DNA of 64,000 bases from CANHBY01 sp046342195 (GCA_046342195.1 JBKDQE010000020.1:1-64000), one strand, 5' to 3'. Shown: positions 17,017 through 26,372, counted from the stretch's first letter. Notes: generated by a model not told the origin, from the sequence alone. Translations and numbers: made by a program.

Positions 17017-18504
17017 TTAATAGACCCCCCCTGGACGGAGCGAGGGCAGTTTTCGAACAATACCAGGGCTCAAGGCCCACTGCACCAAGGCTTCAAGGGC
17101 TGGGCGGGCGGTGTTTGCCTCAGGATGGTTGATGATGGCCACCAGCACATAACGGCGGCCGTCAGGATGCAAAACATAGCCGGCCATGGCGGCCACATCT
17201 TTTAAAGAACCTGTTTTGAGGTGCGTGCGGCCGGGGTTGGTTTTGAATCGTTTGAGGGTGCCATCGACGCCCCCCACCGGCAGTGAGCTCATCAATTCGG
17301 GCATGACCGGGCTGGCCCAGGCACTTTGCAGCAGCTTGCCCAGCCACTCGGCCGTGACCCGGTTCTCGCGCGACAAACCGGAGCCGTTGTCGATGACCAA
17401 TTCGCGCGGGGGGGCTCCGAGGCGATCTTGCACCCATTGCCGCAAGGCTTCGCGCGAGTTATCGACTGACCCGAGGCCGCGCTGGGTCAGGCCGAGTGTC
17501 AGAAACAATTGTTGTGCCATGACATTGTTGCTGAATTTGTTGATGTCCCGAACCACTTCATGGAGGCTGGGAGAGCTGACTTCAAAGGTGGGAGGGCTGT
17601 TGGGCGCTGTGCCATCCCGAACCTTGCCCGAGAGCTTTCCCCCCAGGCTTTGCCACATGCCCTGCAAGGCGCGCTGGTTGTAAGTGTGCGGGTCTGCGTA
17701 GGCCACGGGCCAAATTTTCTCGCCGCAACTGGCAGGGTAAGAACCGGTCAGGCTCAGTCGATGTGGCTGTGTAAAATCGGCTTTTAAGCTGCTACGCCAA
17801 TCATGGCAAGGCCCGACAGACAGAGGCACACTGGTTTCCACTTGAAAAGAGGCCAGCGGTGGGTCGAGGCTCACAAGCGCCAAATTTCTGCTTGCATCGG
17901 GCGTAAATGTGAGAACGATGGATTTAAAGTTCAACAACAGCGCATCCGGGCTGGCGTTATAGGGTTTGAGGGGTTCCCCATCAAACTCACCCGGGTTGGG
18001 GTTTGGAATATTGAAAAGCCCCCGATCCAAAATGATGTCACCCCGAATGTCCTGAATGCCCAGTTGCCTGATTCGACGCATCAAAAGCCAAAGCCGCTCC
18101 ATGACGAGTTTGGGGTCTCCTTGGCCTTTGAGAATCACGTTGCCATTCAGTACCCCGTTGGAATCAGGGGAAACAGGGCCCTGAACCCACACCGGGGTTG
18201 ACCAGACCCAGGCAGGCCCTAGCAAATCGAGGGCGGCATATGTGGTGAGAAGTTTCATCACCGAGGCCGGGTTGACCGCCTGTTGGCTGCGCCAGCTCAG
18301 CAGCGGCTCAGGGCTCCCGACTTCTTGAACCAGGGCCACCATGGATTCTTTGGGAACGCGGGCTTTCTGGAGTGCCGCCTCGACTTCAGCAGGCAAGACG
18401 TTCAAGGGCTGGGCGTTGGCCCCGTTTAATGCAAAGATCAAAACCAAGCCACAAGCCGATTGTGCCAAGCGCGAGCATCGGGAAATTCGGGTCAAAAAGG
18501 TCAT
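17017..18504 (-). CDS. dacB: D-alanyl-D-alanine carboxypeptidase/endopeptidase (PBP4 type)
   Basis: A 495-residue periplasmic serine peptidase of the S13 family that trims or cleaves peptidoglycan cross-links. The signal peptide ends near GANA. The catalytic SxxK is PASVMKLL (Ser acylated), the SxN motif is FSNN and the KTG motif is HLKTGS. The insert typical of PBP4 lies between SxxK and SxN. I chose the ATG at 18504; the frame start at 18519 is a TTG. Convergent with the TPM gene and divergent from tsaB. Confidence 0.95.
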   Translation of the reverse strand: MTFLTRISRCSRLAQSACGLVLIFALNGANAQPLNVLPAEVEAALQKARVPKESMVALVQEVGSPEPLLSWRSQQAVNPASVMKLLTTYAALDLLGPAWVWSTPVWVQGPVSPDSNGVLNGNVILKGQGDPKLVMERLWLLMRRIRQLGIQDIRGDIILDRGLFNIPNPNPGEFDGEPLKPYNASPDALLLNFKSIVLTFTPDASRNLALVSLDPPLASFQVETSVPLSVGPCHDWRSSLKADFTQPHRLSLTGSYPASCGEKIWPVAYADPHTYNQRALQGMWQSLGGKLSGKVRDGTAPNSPPTFEVSSPSLHEVVRDINKFSNNVMAQQLFLTLGLTQRGLGSVDNSREALRQWVQDRLGAPPRELVIDNGSGLSRENRVTAEWLGKLLQSAWASPVMPELMSSLPVGGVDGTLKRFKTNPGRTHLKTGSLKDVAAMAGYVLHPDGRRYVLVAIINHPEANTARPALEALVQWALSPGIVRKLPSLRPGGVY

Positions 18505-18677
18505 GTGTTGAACCAGCAAAAAAATGAGAGCATCGGTTGTTTCAGGAAATTGAGTTCAAAGCCGGCAACAGCGCTCGCTGAGACGCCTTCAGCGGCCCCA
18601 CAAGCTGCCGCGCCAGCTAAACTCAAGCCTGTCTTTGGCGCTTGTTTTTCTCTGATAGAAAGAGGTTTTGATTGTTG

Positions 18678-19433
18678 ATGAATGCTCCTGCCCATCTTAC
18701 TCATTTGCTGGCCTTTGATACCGCCACAGAGCATCTGAATGTGGTGCTGGCCACGCCTCAAGGGCAGTGGCTTGTCGAGGAAGCCGGGGGCTCCAAGGCT
18801 TCTGTGCGCCTGATTCCCGCCATTCGCGATCTTCTGGCGCAAGGGGCTTGCACATGGTCTGATTTAACGGCCATTGGCTTTGGGCGGGGGCCGGGGGCCT
18901 TCACAGGCTTGAGAACGGCCGCTTCCGTGGCCCAGGGCCTGGCGTTTGGCGCTGGAAAGCCCGTTTTGTCGATAGACACCCTCATGGCCGTGGCCCAAGA
19001 TGCCCGGATGCTGCTTCAGGACTGCGGATCTTTGATCCCAGCGTCTGGGCATGTATGGGTGGTAATGGATGCCCGTATGGATGAAATTTATGCGGCCCAT
19101 TACCAGTGGAGTCATGGGCAGTGGCACACATTGGTGCAGCCGCACCTGACAAACCCTGAGGCACTTCATCAGGCTTGGCAGGTTGGCCCGCCCCAAGTGG
19201 TTGCGGGCACAGCACTCAGCGCTTTTAGCGCCCGGCTGACGCCTGGATCGGGGGCCGTGTGCGTTCCTGAGGCCCTTCCGCGCGGGCCTGCTTTGCGGCA
19301 TTTGGCACAGCAGGGCTGGAATTCTGGCGAGGCCATGGATGCCGCCCTGGCCCTGCCCACTTACATCCGTGACAAGGTGGCGCAGACCACCGCCGAACGT
19401 GCATCCATCAAGGTGGCGGGGAGTCTCCGGTGA
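18678..19433 (+). CDS. tsaB: tRNA threonylcarbamoyladenosine biosynthesis protein TsaB
   Basis: A 251-residue ASKHA-fold partner of TsaD/TsaE in making the t6A37 modification of ANN-decoding tRNAs. It has LLAFDTATEHLNVVL at the N-terminus, GFGRGPGAFTGLRTAASVAQGLAFG as the conserved middle segment, and VWVVMDARMDEIY. Two in-frame TTG codons precede the ATG at 18678. The stop overlaps the start of rimI, the usual partner. Confidence 0.95.
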   Translation: MNAPAHLTHLLAFDTATEHLNVVLATPQGQWLVEEAGGSKASVRLIPAIRDLLAQGACTWSDLTAIGFGRGPGAFTGLRTAASVAQGLAFGAGKPVLSIDTLMAVAQDARMLLQDCGSLIPASGHVWVVMDARMDEIYAAHYQWSHGQWHTLVQPHLTNPEALHQAWQVGPPQVVAGTALSAFSARLTPGSGAVCVPEALPRGPALRHLAQQGWNSGEAMDAALALPTYIRDKVAQTTAERASIKVAGSLR

Positions 19434-19972
19434 GGTCTGTGTCAGCACCTCCCGGAACCGAATGTCGGGCCCTCACGGCCACCGACCTCGACGCTGTGAT
19501 GCATTTGGAAGTGCAGGCCTATGATTTTCCCTGGACGCGAGGCAATTTTCTCGATTCACTTTTGGCAGGATATTGGGCTTATGCCTTGTTTCAGTGTTCG
19601 GCTGAGCCCCAGGAAAAATCTCCTGCATTGCTCGCCTATGCATGGGCAATGGCAGGGGTGGGGGAGCTTCATTTGCTGAATATCACGGTAGCCCGCTGCT
19701 GTTGGGGCCGCGGTTATGCACAGTTTTTGCTCGATCGGCTGGTGGCGTGGGGCCACGAAATTCATGCTGAAGATCTGTGGCTGGAGGTTCGACCAAGCAA
19801 TCTTCGGGCCATCGCGCTTTACGAACGTTATGGGTTCAAAAGCATCGCTTGCCGACGCCATTATTACCCCGCGCTTGCAGGGGGCCGTGAAGATGCCATG
19901 GTCATGAGTTTCAAGCCTTTTGGCGGCCAAACCATCCCCGAAGAGCTGAGGGGTCGGGGGGTGAGAGCATGA
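19430..19972 (+). CDS. rimI: Ribosomal protein bS18-alanine N-acetyltransferase
   Basis: A 180-residue GNAT acetyltransferase. The acetyl-CoA loop is RCCWGRGYAQFLLDRL (the R/Q-x-x-G-x-G/A motif), followed by LEVRPSNLRAIALYERYGF, the RimI signature. It begins with GTG overlapping the tsaB stop, and its own stop overlaps the next ATG, so tsaB-rimI-udg is one translationally coupled unit. Confidence 0.93.
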   Translation: MRSVSAPPGTECRALTATDLDAVMHLEVQAYDFPWTRGNFLDSLLAGYWAYALFQCSAEPQEKSPALLAYAWAMAGVGELHLLNITVARCCWGRGYAQFLLDRLVAWGHEIHAEDLWLEVRPSNLRAIALYERYGFKSIACRRHYYPALAGGREDAMVMSFKPFGGQTIPEELRGRGVRA

Positions 19973-20841
19973 TCTGGTCTCTCAGGCAGCAGGAAATTTT
20001 GGCCGAAATGGGCTTGAAGGTCTGGCGACCTCAACCTGCGATTCTCAAACCATCGGCCTCAGCGCCGGTTTCTGCGCAAGGTCGGCCAATCGCCCAGGTG
20101 TCTGCGCCATCGGGGGGGCGTCAGCTGCCTGCTGTTTCGACCGATGTGCCATCAGCCCGGGCCAGGCTTCAGAAGCCGGCCCCCATGCCACCTGCCCATG
20201 AAATGTTGATCCACCAAGAGCCTGTTGCCTCGCGGGGGCGGCCAGGGCTTGAAAAAATGGATTGGGCCGCCATCAAGCAGGCCGTGGGAGATTGTCGTGC
20301 CTGTAAACTGTGCGAGAACCGAACCCAAGCTGTTTTTGGAGGGGGGGCGCCGCAGGCGCCATGGCTGATTGTGGGCGAGGCGCCGGGCGAGCAGGAAGAT
20401 CAACTGGGGGAGCCGTTCGTCGGAAAATCCGGGCAACTCCTGGACAATATGCTTCAGGCCATTCAGCTTTCCCGGCAGCATGGCGTATCAGCCGAACAAC
20501 CGGGGTCAAGGGCCTCTCAGGTTTATATCACCCATGCCGTCAAATGCCGCCCTCCCGGCAATCGCAATCCAGAACCTGAAGAATTGGCCCAGTGTCAACC
20601 CTTCCTCATCCGGCAAATTGAACTCCTCAAGCCACGCATTATTCTGGCCATGGGGCGTTTTGCCGTTCAAGCTTTGCTGCAAAGCCAAGAGCCTATTGGC
20701 CGGCTGAGAGGTCGGGTACACCACTGCCAAGGGGTTCCCTTGATTGTCACCTACCATCCGGCTTATCTCCTGCGCAACCCTGAAGATAAAGCCAAGTCTT
20801 GGGCCGATTTATGCTTGGCCTACAAAACGGCGCGACACTAG
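19969..20841 (+). CDS. Uracil-DNA glycosylase, family 4 (iron-sulfur type)
   Basis: A 290-residue DNA repair enzyme that removes uracil from DNA. An unconserved Pro/Ala-rich N-terminus of about 95 residues precedes the family 4 core. Cluster-binding cysteines are at C109, C112 and/or C115 (CRACKLC) and CRPPGNRNP. The catalytic motif is GEAPGEQED (137-145) and the C-terminal motif is THPA-like (YHPAYLLR). Starts with ATG overlapping the rimI stop (ATGA). Confidence 0.93.
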   Translation: MIWSLRQQEILAEMGLKVWRPQPAILKPSASAPVSAQGRPIAQVSAPSGGRQLPAVSTDVPSARARLQKPAPMPPAHEMLIHQEPVASRGRPGLEKMDWAAIKQAVGDCRACKLCENRTQAVFGGGAPQAPWLIVGEAPGEQEDQLGEPFVGKSGQLLDNMLQAIQLSRQHGVSAEQPGSRASQVYITHAVKCRPPGNRNPEPEELAQCQPFLIRQIELLKPRIILAMGRFAVQALLQSQEPIGRLRGRVHHCQGVPLIVTYHPAYLLRNPEDKAKSWADLCLAYKTARH

Positions 20842-20882
20842 ATATGGATTAGATAGCACTTCTGCGAGCTGGCGGGTGTTTG

Positions 20883-22031
20883 TCACCGAGAGAGCCGTTC
20901 AACGTAGGCCTCATAGCTGTAACTCCGGTTTTTTTTCTGGCCAGTCATTTCCGTCGCGATGCCCAACTCTTCTAGCACCCTGACCGCCGCCGTTGCGGTC
21001 GGGAAGCTGGTATCGAGTTGCTGACGAACGCGTTCGATGGTGAAGCGCGGCATCATCGGCAACATCTCGAACAGCCGGTAGCTGGACGGGCCAGCCTTGG
21101 CGGATTGCAGCAAGCGCCTGCGATCTGTAGCCACCAGACTGGCGACCTCGATGATGTTTTTTTCCGCATCGCCAGCGGCTGTAGCGACACCTTCTAGAAA
21201 AAAGATCACCCAAGCCTCCCAATCCCCATCTGTGCGGATAGCCGACAGGCGACGGTAGTACTCAGCCTGATGTTGCTTCAGGTAGCCGCTGAGGTACATC
21301 AGCGGCTCGGACAACAGCCCCCAGTGTTCAAACAACGCCGCGATCAGTAGGCGGCCAATGCGTCCGTTACCGTCCAGAAAAGGGTGGATGGTTTCAAACT
21401 GCGCATGAATCAGGGCCACCTTGACCATCGGTGGCAAATCCGTCGCCGTATCGTGAATGAACCGCTCCATGTCGGCGAGCAGCGTGGGAACGTGCTCCGG
21501 CGGTGGCGGTACGAAAACCGCATTGCCAGGCCGTGTGCCACCGATCCAGTTTTGCGACCGACGTAACTCCCCGGGTTGTTTGCCTGCGCCGCGCGCTCCA
21601 TCCAGCAGGCGTCGATGCGCCTCGCACAACAGCCGTACGCTGATGGGCAGCCCCTTCGGATCGCGCAGTTGCTCCTGTGTCCAGCGGAATGCACGCAGGT
21701 AGTTGGTCACTTCTTCCACGTCGTCGGTGTTGCTGACCTTGAAGCCTGCTTCTTCATCGAACAAGTCGGTCAGCGTGGCCTGCGTGCCCTCGATTTGTGA
21801 CGTCAGCAGAGCTTCTTTGCGGATGGCGCTGTACAGCAACCAATCTACCGACGGCACCAAGCCTGACACACCCGCTAAACGCGCAAGCGCCAGTTCTGCC
21901 TGCCGATTGAGGTCAGTGAACACCTCGGGTGGCAGGGCTGGCTCAGCTGGCGGCAAGGCGTGGGGCACGAAGGCACGCACCGACTCGCCCAGTGTCGTGG
22001 AAATTGAATAGGTCCCAGTGATGCGTGTCAT
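20883..22031 (-). CDS. Fic-family AMP-transferase
   Basis: A 382-residue class II Fic protein. The catalytic motif HPFLDGNGRIGR (216-227) is complete and the autoinhibitory motif T77-SQI-E81-G is present, so the enzyme carries its own antitoxin helix. An N-terminal Fic_N region precedes it. The C-terminal ~100 residues form a winged-helix-like module (FTIERVRQQLDTSFPTATAAVRVLEELG) that may bind DNA. Such proteins transfer AMP to a hydroxyl side chain of a target protein. The gene is G+C-rich, lies against IS5-type debris, and converges on udg, which fits horizontal acquisition. Confidence 0.93.
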   Translation of the reverse strand: MTRITGTYSISTTLGESVRAFVPHALPPAEPALPPEVFTDLNRQAELALARLAGVSGLVPSVDWLLYSAIRKEALLTSQIEGTQATLTDLFDEEAGFKVSNTDDVEEVTNYLRAFRWTQEQLRDPKGLPISVRLLCEAHRRLLDGARGAGKQPGELRRSQNWIGGTRPGNAVFVPPPPEHVPTLLADMERFIHDTATDLPPMVKVALIHAQFETIHPFLDGNGRIGRLLIAALFEHWGLLSEPLMYLSGYLKQHQAEYYRRLSAIRTDGDWEAWVIFFLEGVATAAGDAEKNIIEVASLVATDRRRLLQSAKAGPSSYRLFEMLPMMPRFTIERVRQQLDTSFPTATAAVRVLEELGIATEMTGQKKNRSYSYEAYVERLSR

Positions 22032-22139
22032 TGAAAGCTGTCTTTAGTAGAGCGCCATCGAATTAAAGCATTCTTTATTGTGGATGACAACGATTAAAGA
22101 CCACTTTCATTGCCTCATGGCGAATCACTTTGTCCGGCT

Positions 22140-22368
22140 TAGAGTCTATCCGTAAATAGATAAACTGCGGTCCGAGCCGCATTGGGCGCGGCGCAGGAGC
22201 GAGATCTTGGCGAAACGTGTCGATTCGTGGGTGGTAACCGATGAGTTATGGGAGCGGGTGGAGCCGCTGATTCCCAAGCGCTTGGCAGCAGACAGGATCT
22301 ACGTGCGCAAGCCGGGTGCTGGCCGCCCACCGAAGCCGGCTAGACCGGTATTCGAGGCCATCGTCTAG
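22140..22368 (+). pseudogene. IS5-type transposase fragment, N-terminal end
   Basis: Bases 22207-22368 encode AKRVDSWVVTDELWERVEPL and continue through GAGRPPKPARPVFEAIV, the start of an IS5-superfamily transposase, then a stop. The ~65 bases before it (with gtccgagccgcattg) look like the element's end. The catalytic DDE part is absent. Confidence 0.7.
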
Positions 22369-22812
22369 CCCCTGAGATGCGTTCCAACGTGGCAGCGTAC
22401 CGCTAACGTACAAGGCCTCTATTGCCAGACCAGCTTCCCATTCAAACGCCTCAATCGGCAATAGGTCCCCATCCCAGGCCAGTTCCTTGATCAAGCCGCT
22501 TTCAATCCGAAATCGGGCTGATCTTTCTTCATCAAACTCCCAAGTAGTTTCCGACAGTGCTACGAGCAAGTCTTCAGGCGCCCGATCCAGTGCCTTTGCC
22601 CACCGAACGAGCTGCCGATAATCCGGTTCGCAGAGTTCGAAGTTGCCGAGTTTGATAGTTCGTTTCTCGACCTGAATTGCCTGCCGCCTGGCGATCTCGA
22701 GAGCCTCGCCAACCATCCGGGACACGATACGATCCCCAGCTGAGATCGTCGTCAAGTTTGTGCTCGGTCGCCGGATCAGTGCGTTTCGATTAGCGTCGTT
22801 GGGAAGAGTCAT
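22246..22812 (-). CDS. Hypothetical protein, probably truncated by IS debris
   Basis: The frame from ATG 22812 gives 188 residues that I do not recognise. Segments such as SRMVGEALEIARRQ, GNFELCEPDYRQLVRWAKAL and ETTWEFDEERSARFRIESGL look like real protein. The last ~40 codons (below about 22369) run antisense through the IS5 fragment, so the original C-terminus appears to be lost. No signal peptide or membrane segment is evident. Confidence 0.4.
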   Translation of the reverse strand: MTLPNDANRNALIRRPSTNLTTISAGDRIVSRMVGEALEIARRQAIQVEKRTIKLGNFELCEPDYRQLVRWAKALDRAPEDLLVALSETTWEFDEERSARFRIESGLIKELAWDGDLLPIEAFEWEAGLAIEALYVSGTLPRWNASQGLDDGLEYRSSRLRWAASTRLAHVDPVCCQALGNQRLHPLP

Positions 22813-22890
22813 TCGCGTCAAGTGACGAAATAGTGAATGCGTTGAGTTATCAGGGGGCGCCTCGAAGTTTTTGCTTAGATACTGTCGACA

Positions 22891-23089
22891 CGAGACTCTG
22901 GGCCAAAGGGCAAGACAACGAATCTGTGCGGCAGCGAGAAATGATGCCAGATTTTTATTGTAATGCGTGGCAATGCCGCGCCATCCCTTGAGGTGCAAAA
23001 AAGCATCATCGCTCAAGCAAAAATTCCCGTACACCCTTGTCGCGCCAGCGACAAAAGCGCCGGTGCGTGTTCTTCCAGTTCTGGGCGAC
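22891..23089 (-). pseudogene. Internally deleted IS5-type (IS427-like) transposase
   Basis: Minus-strand 23089-23009 encodes an N-terminal piece (NWKNTHRRFCRWRDKGV). In another frame, 23007-22891 encodes the C-terminal piece (FLHLKGWRGIATHYNKNL to LALWPRVS). The catalytic middle is missing. The C-terminal piece is closely similar to the one at 41945-42097. Confidence 0.65.
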
Positions 23090-23093
23090 GAAC

Positions 23094-23220
23094 CTGTGGT
23101 GCCGTGCTGCCTCGGAGCCATCGGACTGAGCCCTGGAAAGACAACAAGGCAATGGACAAGCGCCGCAATGAAGTGGAGCGCCTGTTTTGCAGGCTGTGCA
23201 GGCTGAAGGGCTCAGCCCAA
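23094..23220 (+). pseudogene. IS5-type transposase fragment, C-terminal, second kind
   Basis: The plus strand encodes HRTEPWKDNKAMDKRRNEVE followed by RLFCRL, which matches the conserved DKRRNEVERLF region of IS5-family transposases different from the adjacent minus-strand one. The frame then degenerates. Confidence 0.55.
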
Positions 23221-24450
23221 AGCGATTCGGCCAAAACATCCGCCTGTGTAGGCGATGTAACTGTTCGACAAAACCGAGTCAGTCGATCGACTCTCCCGGC
23301 CGACCTCGCAGCCGAGGGTCAGGTTGCGCTGGGGGTTGTACTGTGCACCGAAGCTCACGACCTTGACCCGATCCATGCCTGACAGCGCCGGGCTGCTGAC
23401 CAAAGAGCCCCGGGTGTAGCTTCCTGACAGGTTCAGATTCACTTTGGCGCTCATGCTATAGGTGGCCAAGGCTCTGGCGGTGTGGGTCAGGCGGTAGGCC
23501 TCCAGTGCCGGGGGTGTGGCTCCGCCGACAAAATCTGCAAATCGAGCTTCAGTGCCTGTGTCGCGGATCAGCGATGTGATCAAGCGCCATCGGCCTGAGG
23601 CTTGATAATCCCAGGTGATCTGACCTGTCAGCCCGGAAAAATCGGCATGCGTGGCGAGGCTATGGTTTTCATCCCCGAGGCTCAGCCGGGCATTCAGAGT
23701 ACTGAAGCCACCCGGGCGCCACTGCAAGGTGAAATCAATGTCTTTGCGGTGGCTGGTGTCAGCCTGGCTGGGCGTGAAGCGTGGGGTGTCAATGTGGGTT
23801 GTGCGCAGGGCAAGCCCCAAATTTGTAAACTCTGCCAGCCCATAGCTGCCCCCGATGGTCACTGTGTTCTGCGTGTTTTCACGGCTGGCATAAGCCGCAT
23901 CTGAATAGGCAAGTTGCCGATGCTGCAACCCGGCCTGAAGGCGCATTCGGCTGTTGGCCAAGTAGTTCAGGTGGGCTGCCAGCAGTTGGGTTTTTTCACT
24001 ATTGCGCTGATCCGTACTGGGCAGGCCCGCCAGCGAGGGGTTGGCCAAGTTTTGGCTTAAACCATAGCGAAAGTCTCCCAGCAGTTTCCCGGCGGTATTC
24101 CAATCCAGGCGGGTGTTCAGTCCGTAGCTCGTGTTGTTCAATGAACTGACCTCCTGATAACGGTTCTCGCTGACAGAAGCCGAAAGGCTCAGGTGGTGTC
24201 GGCCCAGCCGCTGGTCAACCCCCCCGAACAAGGTGCTGCTGAACCCATTGTCGGCACGTCGGCTGGGGGCTCGCAACACATTCGATTCATGCGTGAAGCC
24301 CAAGCTGGCACCGATCTGAAATGGCGGCGACCTTTCCTCGGCGGCGCTTTGCGCCAGGCCATTGTGGCTGGCCAGTGTTCCGGCGGTCAGCAGCATCAGC
24401 CTGGTCCAGGTGCTGTATCGGCTAGAGAGTGAAGGAACGTGAGCAGGCAT
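23212..24450 (-). CDS. EpsL-like outer-membrane beta-barrel, exopolysaccharide export
   Basis: A 412-residue outer-membrane protein. The signal peptide ends at GLAQS and the rest is alternating-pattern beta strands (LSLSASVSENRYQEV, TVTIGGSYGLAEF, LRLS-like repeats) with a C-terminal aromatic-poor end. The opening GASLGFTHESNVLRAP matches the typical DSN(L/V)-R start of EpsL-type barrels associated with exosortase/polysaccharide clusters. It lies 87 bp behind the glycosyl-1-phosphate transferase gene on the same strand, supporting a role in secreting the polymer. ATG at 24450 chosen; the frame is open to 24534. Confidence 0.72.
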   Translation of the reverse strand: MPAHVPSLSSRYSTWTRLMLLTAGTLASHNGLAQSAAEERSPPFQIGASLGFTHESNVLRAPSRRADNGFSSTLFGGVDQRLGRHHLSLSASVSENRYQEVSSLNNTSYGLNTRLDWNTAGKLLGDFRYGLSQNLANPSLAGLPSTDQRNSEKTQLLAAHLNYLANSRMRLQAGLQHRQLAYSDAAYASRENTQNTVTIGGSYGLAEFTNLGLALRTTHIDTPRFTPSQADTSHRKDIDFTLQWRPGGFSTLNARLSLGDENHSLATHADFSGLTGQITWDYQASGRWRLITSLIRDTGTEARFADFVGGATPPALEAYRLTHTARALATYSMSAKVNLNLSGSYTRGSLVSSPALSGMDRVKVVSFGAQYNPQRNLTLGCEVGRESRSTDSVLSNSYIAYTGGCFGRIALG

Positions 24451-24537
24451 AGAGGGGTCTCCAACAGAGGGCTTAGAGTGTGTCAGCAGGTAAAATCGAT
24501 TCGGCTTGCCTGCCTGCATGTCAAGCGCAGCCAAGGC

Positions 24538-25935
24538 TCAATAAGCATTGCGATCAAAAAAAATAAGGCGGATGGTCCTGATGATGATTTGAAGATCCAG
24601 CACCAAAGACCAATTGCGCAAATAATCCAGATCGTGCTCGACGCGGGCGCGCATTTTTTCCAGTGTGTCGGTTTCGCCCCTGTGGCCATTCACTTGCGCC
24701 CACCCCGTGATGCCCGGCTTTACCTTGTGGCGCACCATGTAAGCTTTGATCAGCTGGCGGTACTGATTGTTATGAGCCACCGCATGAGGGCGAGGCCCCA
24801 CGACACTCATGCTGCCCTGAAGCACATTAATAAACTGAGGCAGCTCATCAAGTGAAGTGCGCCGGATGAACGCGCCAAAGCGTGTGATCCGCTCATCGTC
24901 ACGAGTCGCCTGCCGAACTCGCGGCCCGTTGTCCTGAGTGGTCATGGAACGAAACTTGTAAACCACAATTTCATCCCCATTCAGGCCATTGCGTTTTTGG
25001 CGAAAAATGGCGGGGCCGGGAGAACTCAACTTCACCCCAATCGCCACCGCCATCAAAAGTGGCAATCCCAAAATCAAGACGAGCAAACTCAAGGCAATAT
25101 CGCTGAGGCGCTTGATCATGGCATTGATACCGGTGAATGGGGTTTCACAAATGCCCACCACAGCAATGCCATGCAGGTCCTCAAGGCGGCCCTGAATGAT
25201 GCTGATACTAAATGTGTCGGGAACAAAATAAATACTGACCGTGGTAGCCTGAATTTGCTCGAGAAAATCCATGATGCGCGGCTGCATGCTTAAAGGCAAA
25301 GTCATGTAAACCTCATGGATCCCGAACTGGCTGATATAAGGGGCTGCATCTTCCAGGCCCCCTAGCCGTTGATGGGTCGCATTACCGTTCAATCGGTCCT
25401 TGGTTCGATCGTCGAAGAAGCCCATCAAATCCACCCCGAGTTGATCGGGGTGGGTGAGGGCCTTGGCCACCCGTGCGCCCAGACGTCCCGCCCCGATCAC
25501 TACGGCGGTCCGACGATGCTCAGGGTGGGCCGCATATTGCCGCAAAATCTTTTGCCCGACCCCGATACTGGCCCAATGCAGGCAAGGCGTCACCACAATC
25601 CATACCGCCAGTGCTTTCAGGTTAAAGAGATGTAAACTTTGTGTCAGATAGGCGCATAGCCACAGAATCAAAACCACCACCAGCCATGAAGCGGCGATCT
25701 CGGTGCCGGCTGTGAGCAGGGTTTTATGGAATCGGTTTCGCCCCGGAAAAGTCAGCGCCACCACCAAAAAGCCCAACACCCATTCGGGCCGATCGATCAC
25801 ATCTCCCCGCCAAACATGAATCAATCCAAGCATCAAAACGGTCAGCAGCGGCTCCCAAACCGCGGCCACCACCGAAGTCACTGACTGCGGTGCGTTGAAA
25901 AAATTTCGTCGAAAGGGGCTGCGATCATCCAGCAT
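24538..25935 (-). CDS. Undecaprenyl-phosphate glucose phosphotransferase (WcaJ/EpsB type)
   Basis: A polytopic initiating enzyme that loads the first sugar phosphate onto undecaprenyl phosphate for exopolysaccharide assembly. Four to five N-terminal membrane segments come first, then a CoA-binding-like Rossmann segment (AVVIGAGRLGARVAK), a further hydrophobic segment (IALSLLVLILGLPLLMAV), and the catalytic domain with KFRSMTTQ, RFGAFIRRTSLDELPQ and PGITGWAQVNGHRGET. I chose the ATG at 25935 because it gives 465 residues, the usual family size. The frame remains open to a TTG at 26178 with ATG options such as 26079. Confidence 0.9.
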   Translation of the reverse strand: MLDDRSPFRRNFFNAPQSVTSVVAAVWEPLLTVLMLGLIHVWRGDVIDRPEWVLGFLVVALTFPGRNRFHKTLLTAGTEIAASWLVVVLILWLCAYLTQSLHLFNLKALAVWIVVTPCLHWASIGVGQKILRQYAAHPEHRRTAVVIGAGRLGARVAKALTHPDQLGVDLMGFFDDRTKDRLNGNATHQRLGGLEDAAPYISQFGIHEVYMTLPLSMQPRIMDFLEQIQATTVSIYFVPDTFSISIIQGRLEDLHGIAVVGICETPFTGINAMIKRLSDIALSLLVLILGLPLLMAVAIGVKLSSPGPAIFRQKRNGLNGDEIVVYKFRSMTTQDNGPRVRQATRDDERITRFGAFIRRTSLDELPQFINVLQGSMSVVGPRPHAVAHNNQYRQLIKAYMVRHKVKPGITGWAQVNGHRGETDTLEKMRARVEHDLDYLRNWSLVLDLQIIIRTIRLIFFDRNAY

Positions 25936-26372
25936 CGAACAAGAGCCTCGCGCCAGTATGGCAAGCTCTGCGATCCTCGCCTGAATCATCCCGTACCCCA
26001 TGAGGGGGCTTGTTCGGGCTGGCTCCCGTGGCATCCCCATAATGAACCACACTGCCAGCATCGGGCGGTATGGCTCCATTGGGGGCTCAACCCTGGTGCC
26101 CAAGATCTCGGCTTTTTCATTGACATCCTTGTTGATTTCATGGGTGTTTGCGTCCAAAGTAAATGATTGACAATCCAAAATCAGGCCACAACGCCTGCGA
26201 GGGTTTGGTTCATCTTCCCTGAAAAGTCCGGCATGGCAATAAGTCCTGATTGTCTGAAGGCCATCACCCTTTTTGGTCGTGTCCGATCAATATCTGTTCA
26301 GGAAAACGTCGGTCTTCTTAGGCCCTGAAGTGGGATGATTCATTTCAATGCCATGCCCGCTACAATCAAGCC
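25936..26372. other. Intergenic region between the eps gene and ubiJ
   Basis: Divergent genes flank it. If the longer start of the glycosyl-1-phosphate transferase is used, half of it becomes coding. I see no other gene. A -10-like tacaat (26360-26365) lies 7 bases before the ubiJ start. Confidence 0.4.
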
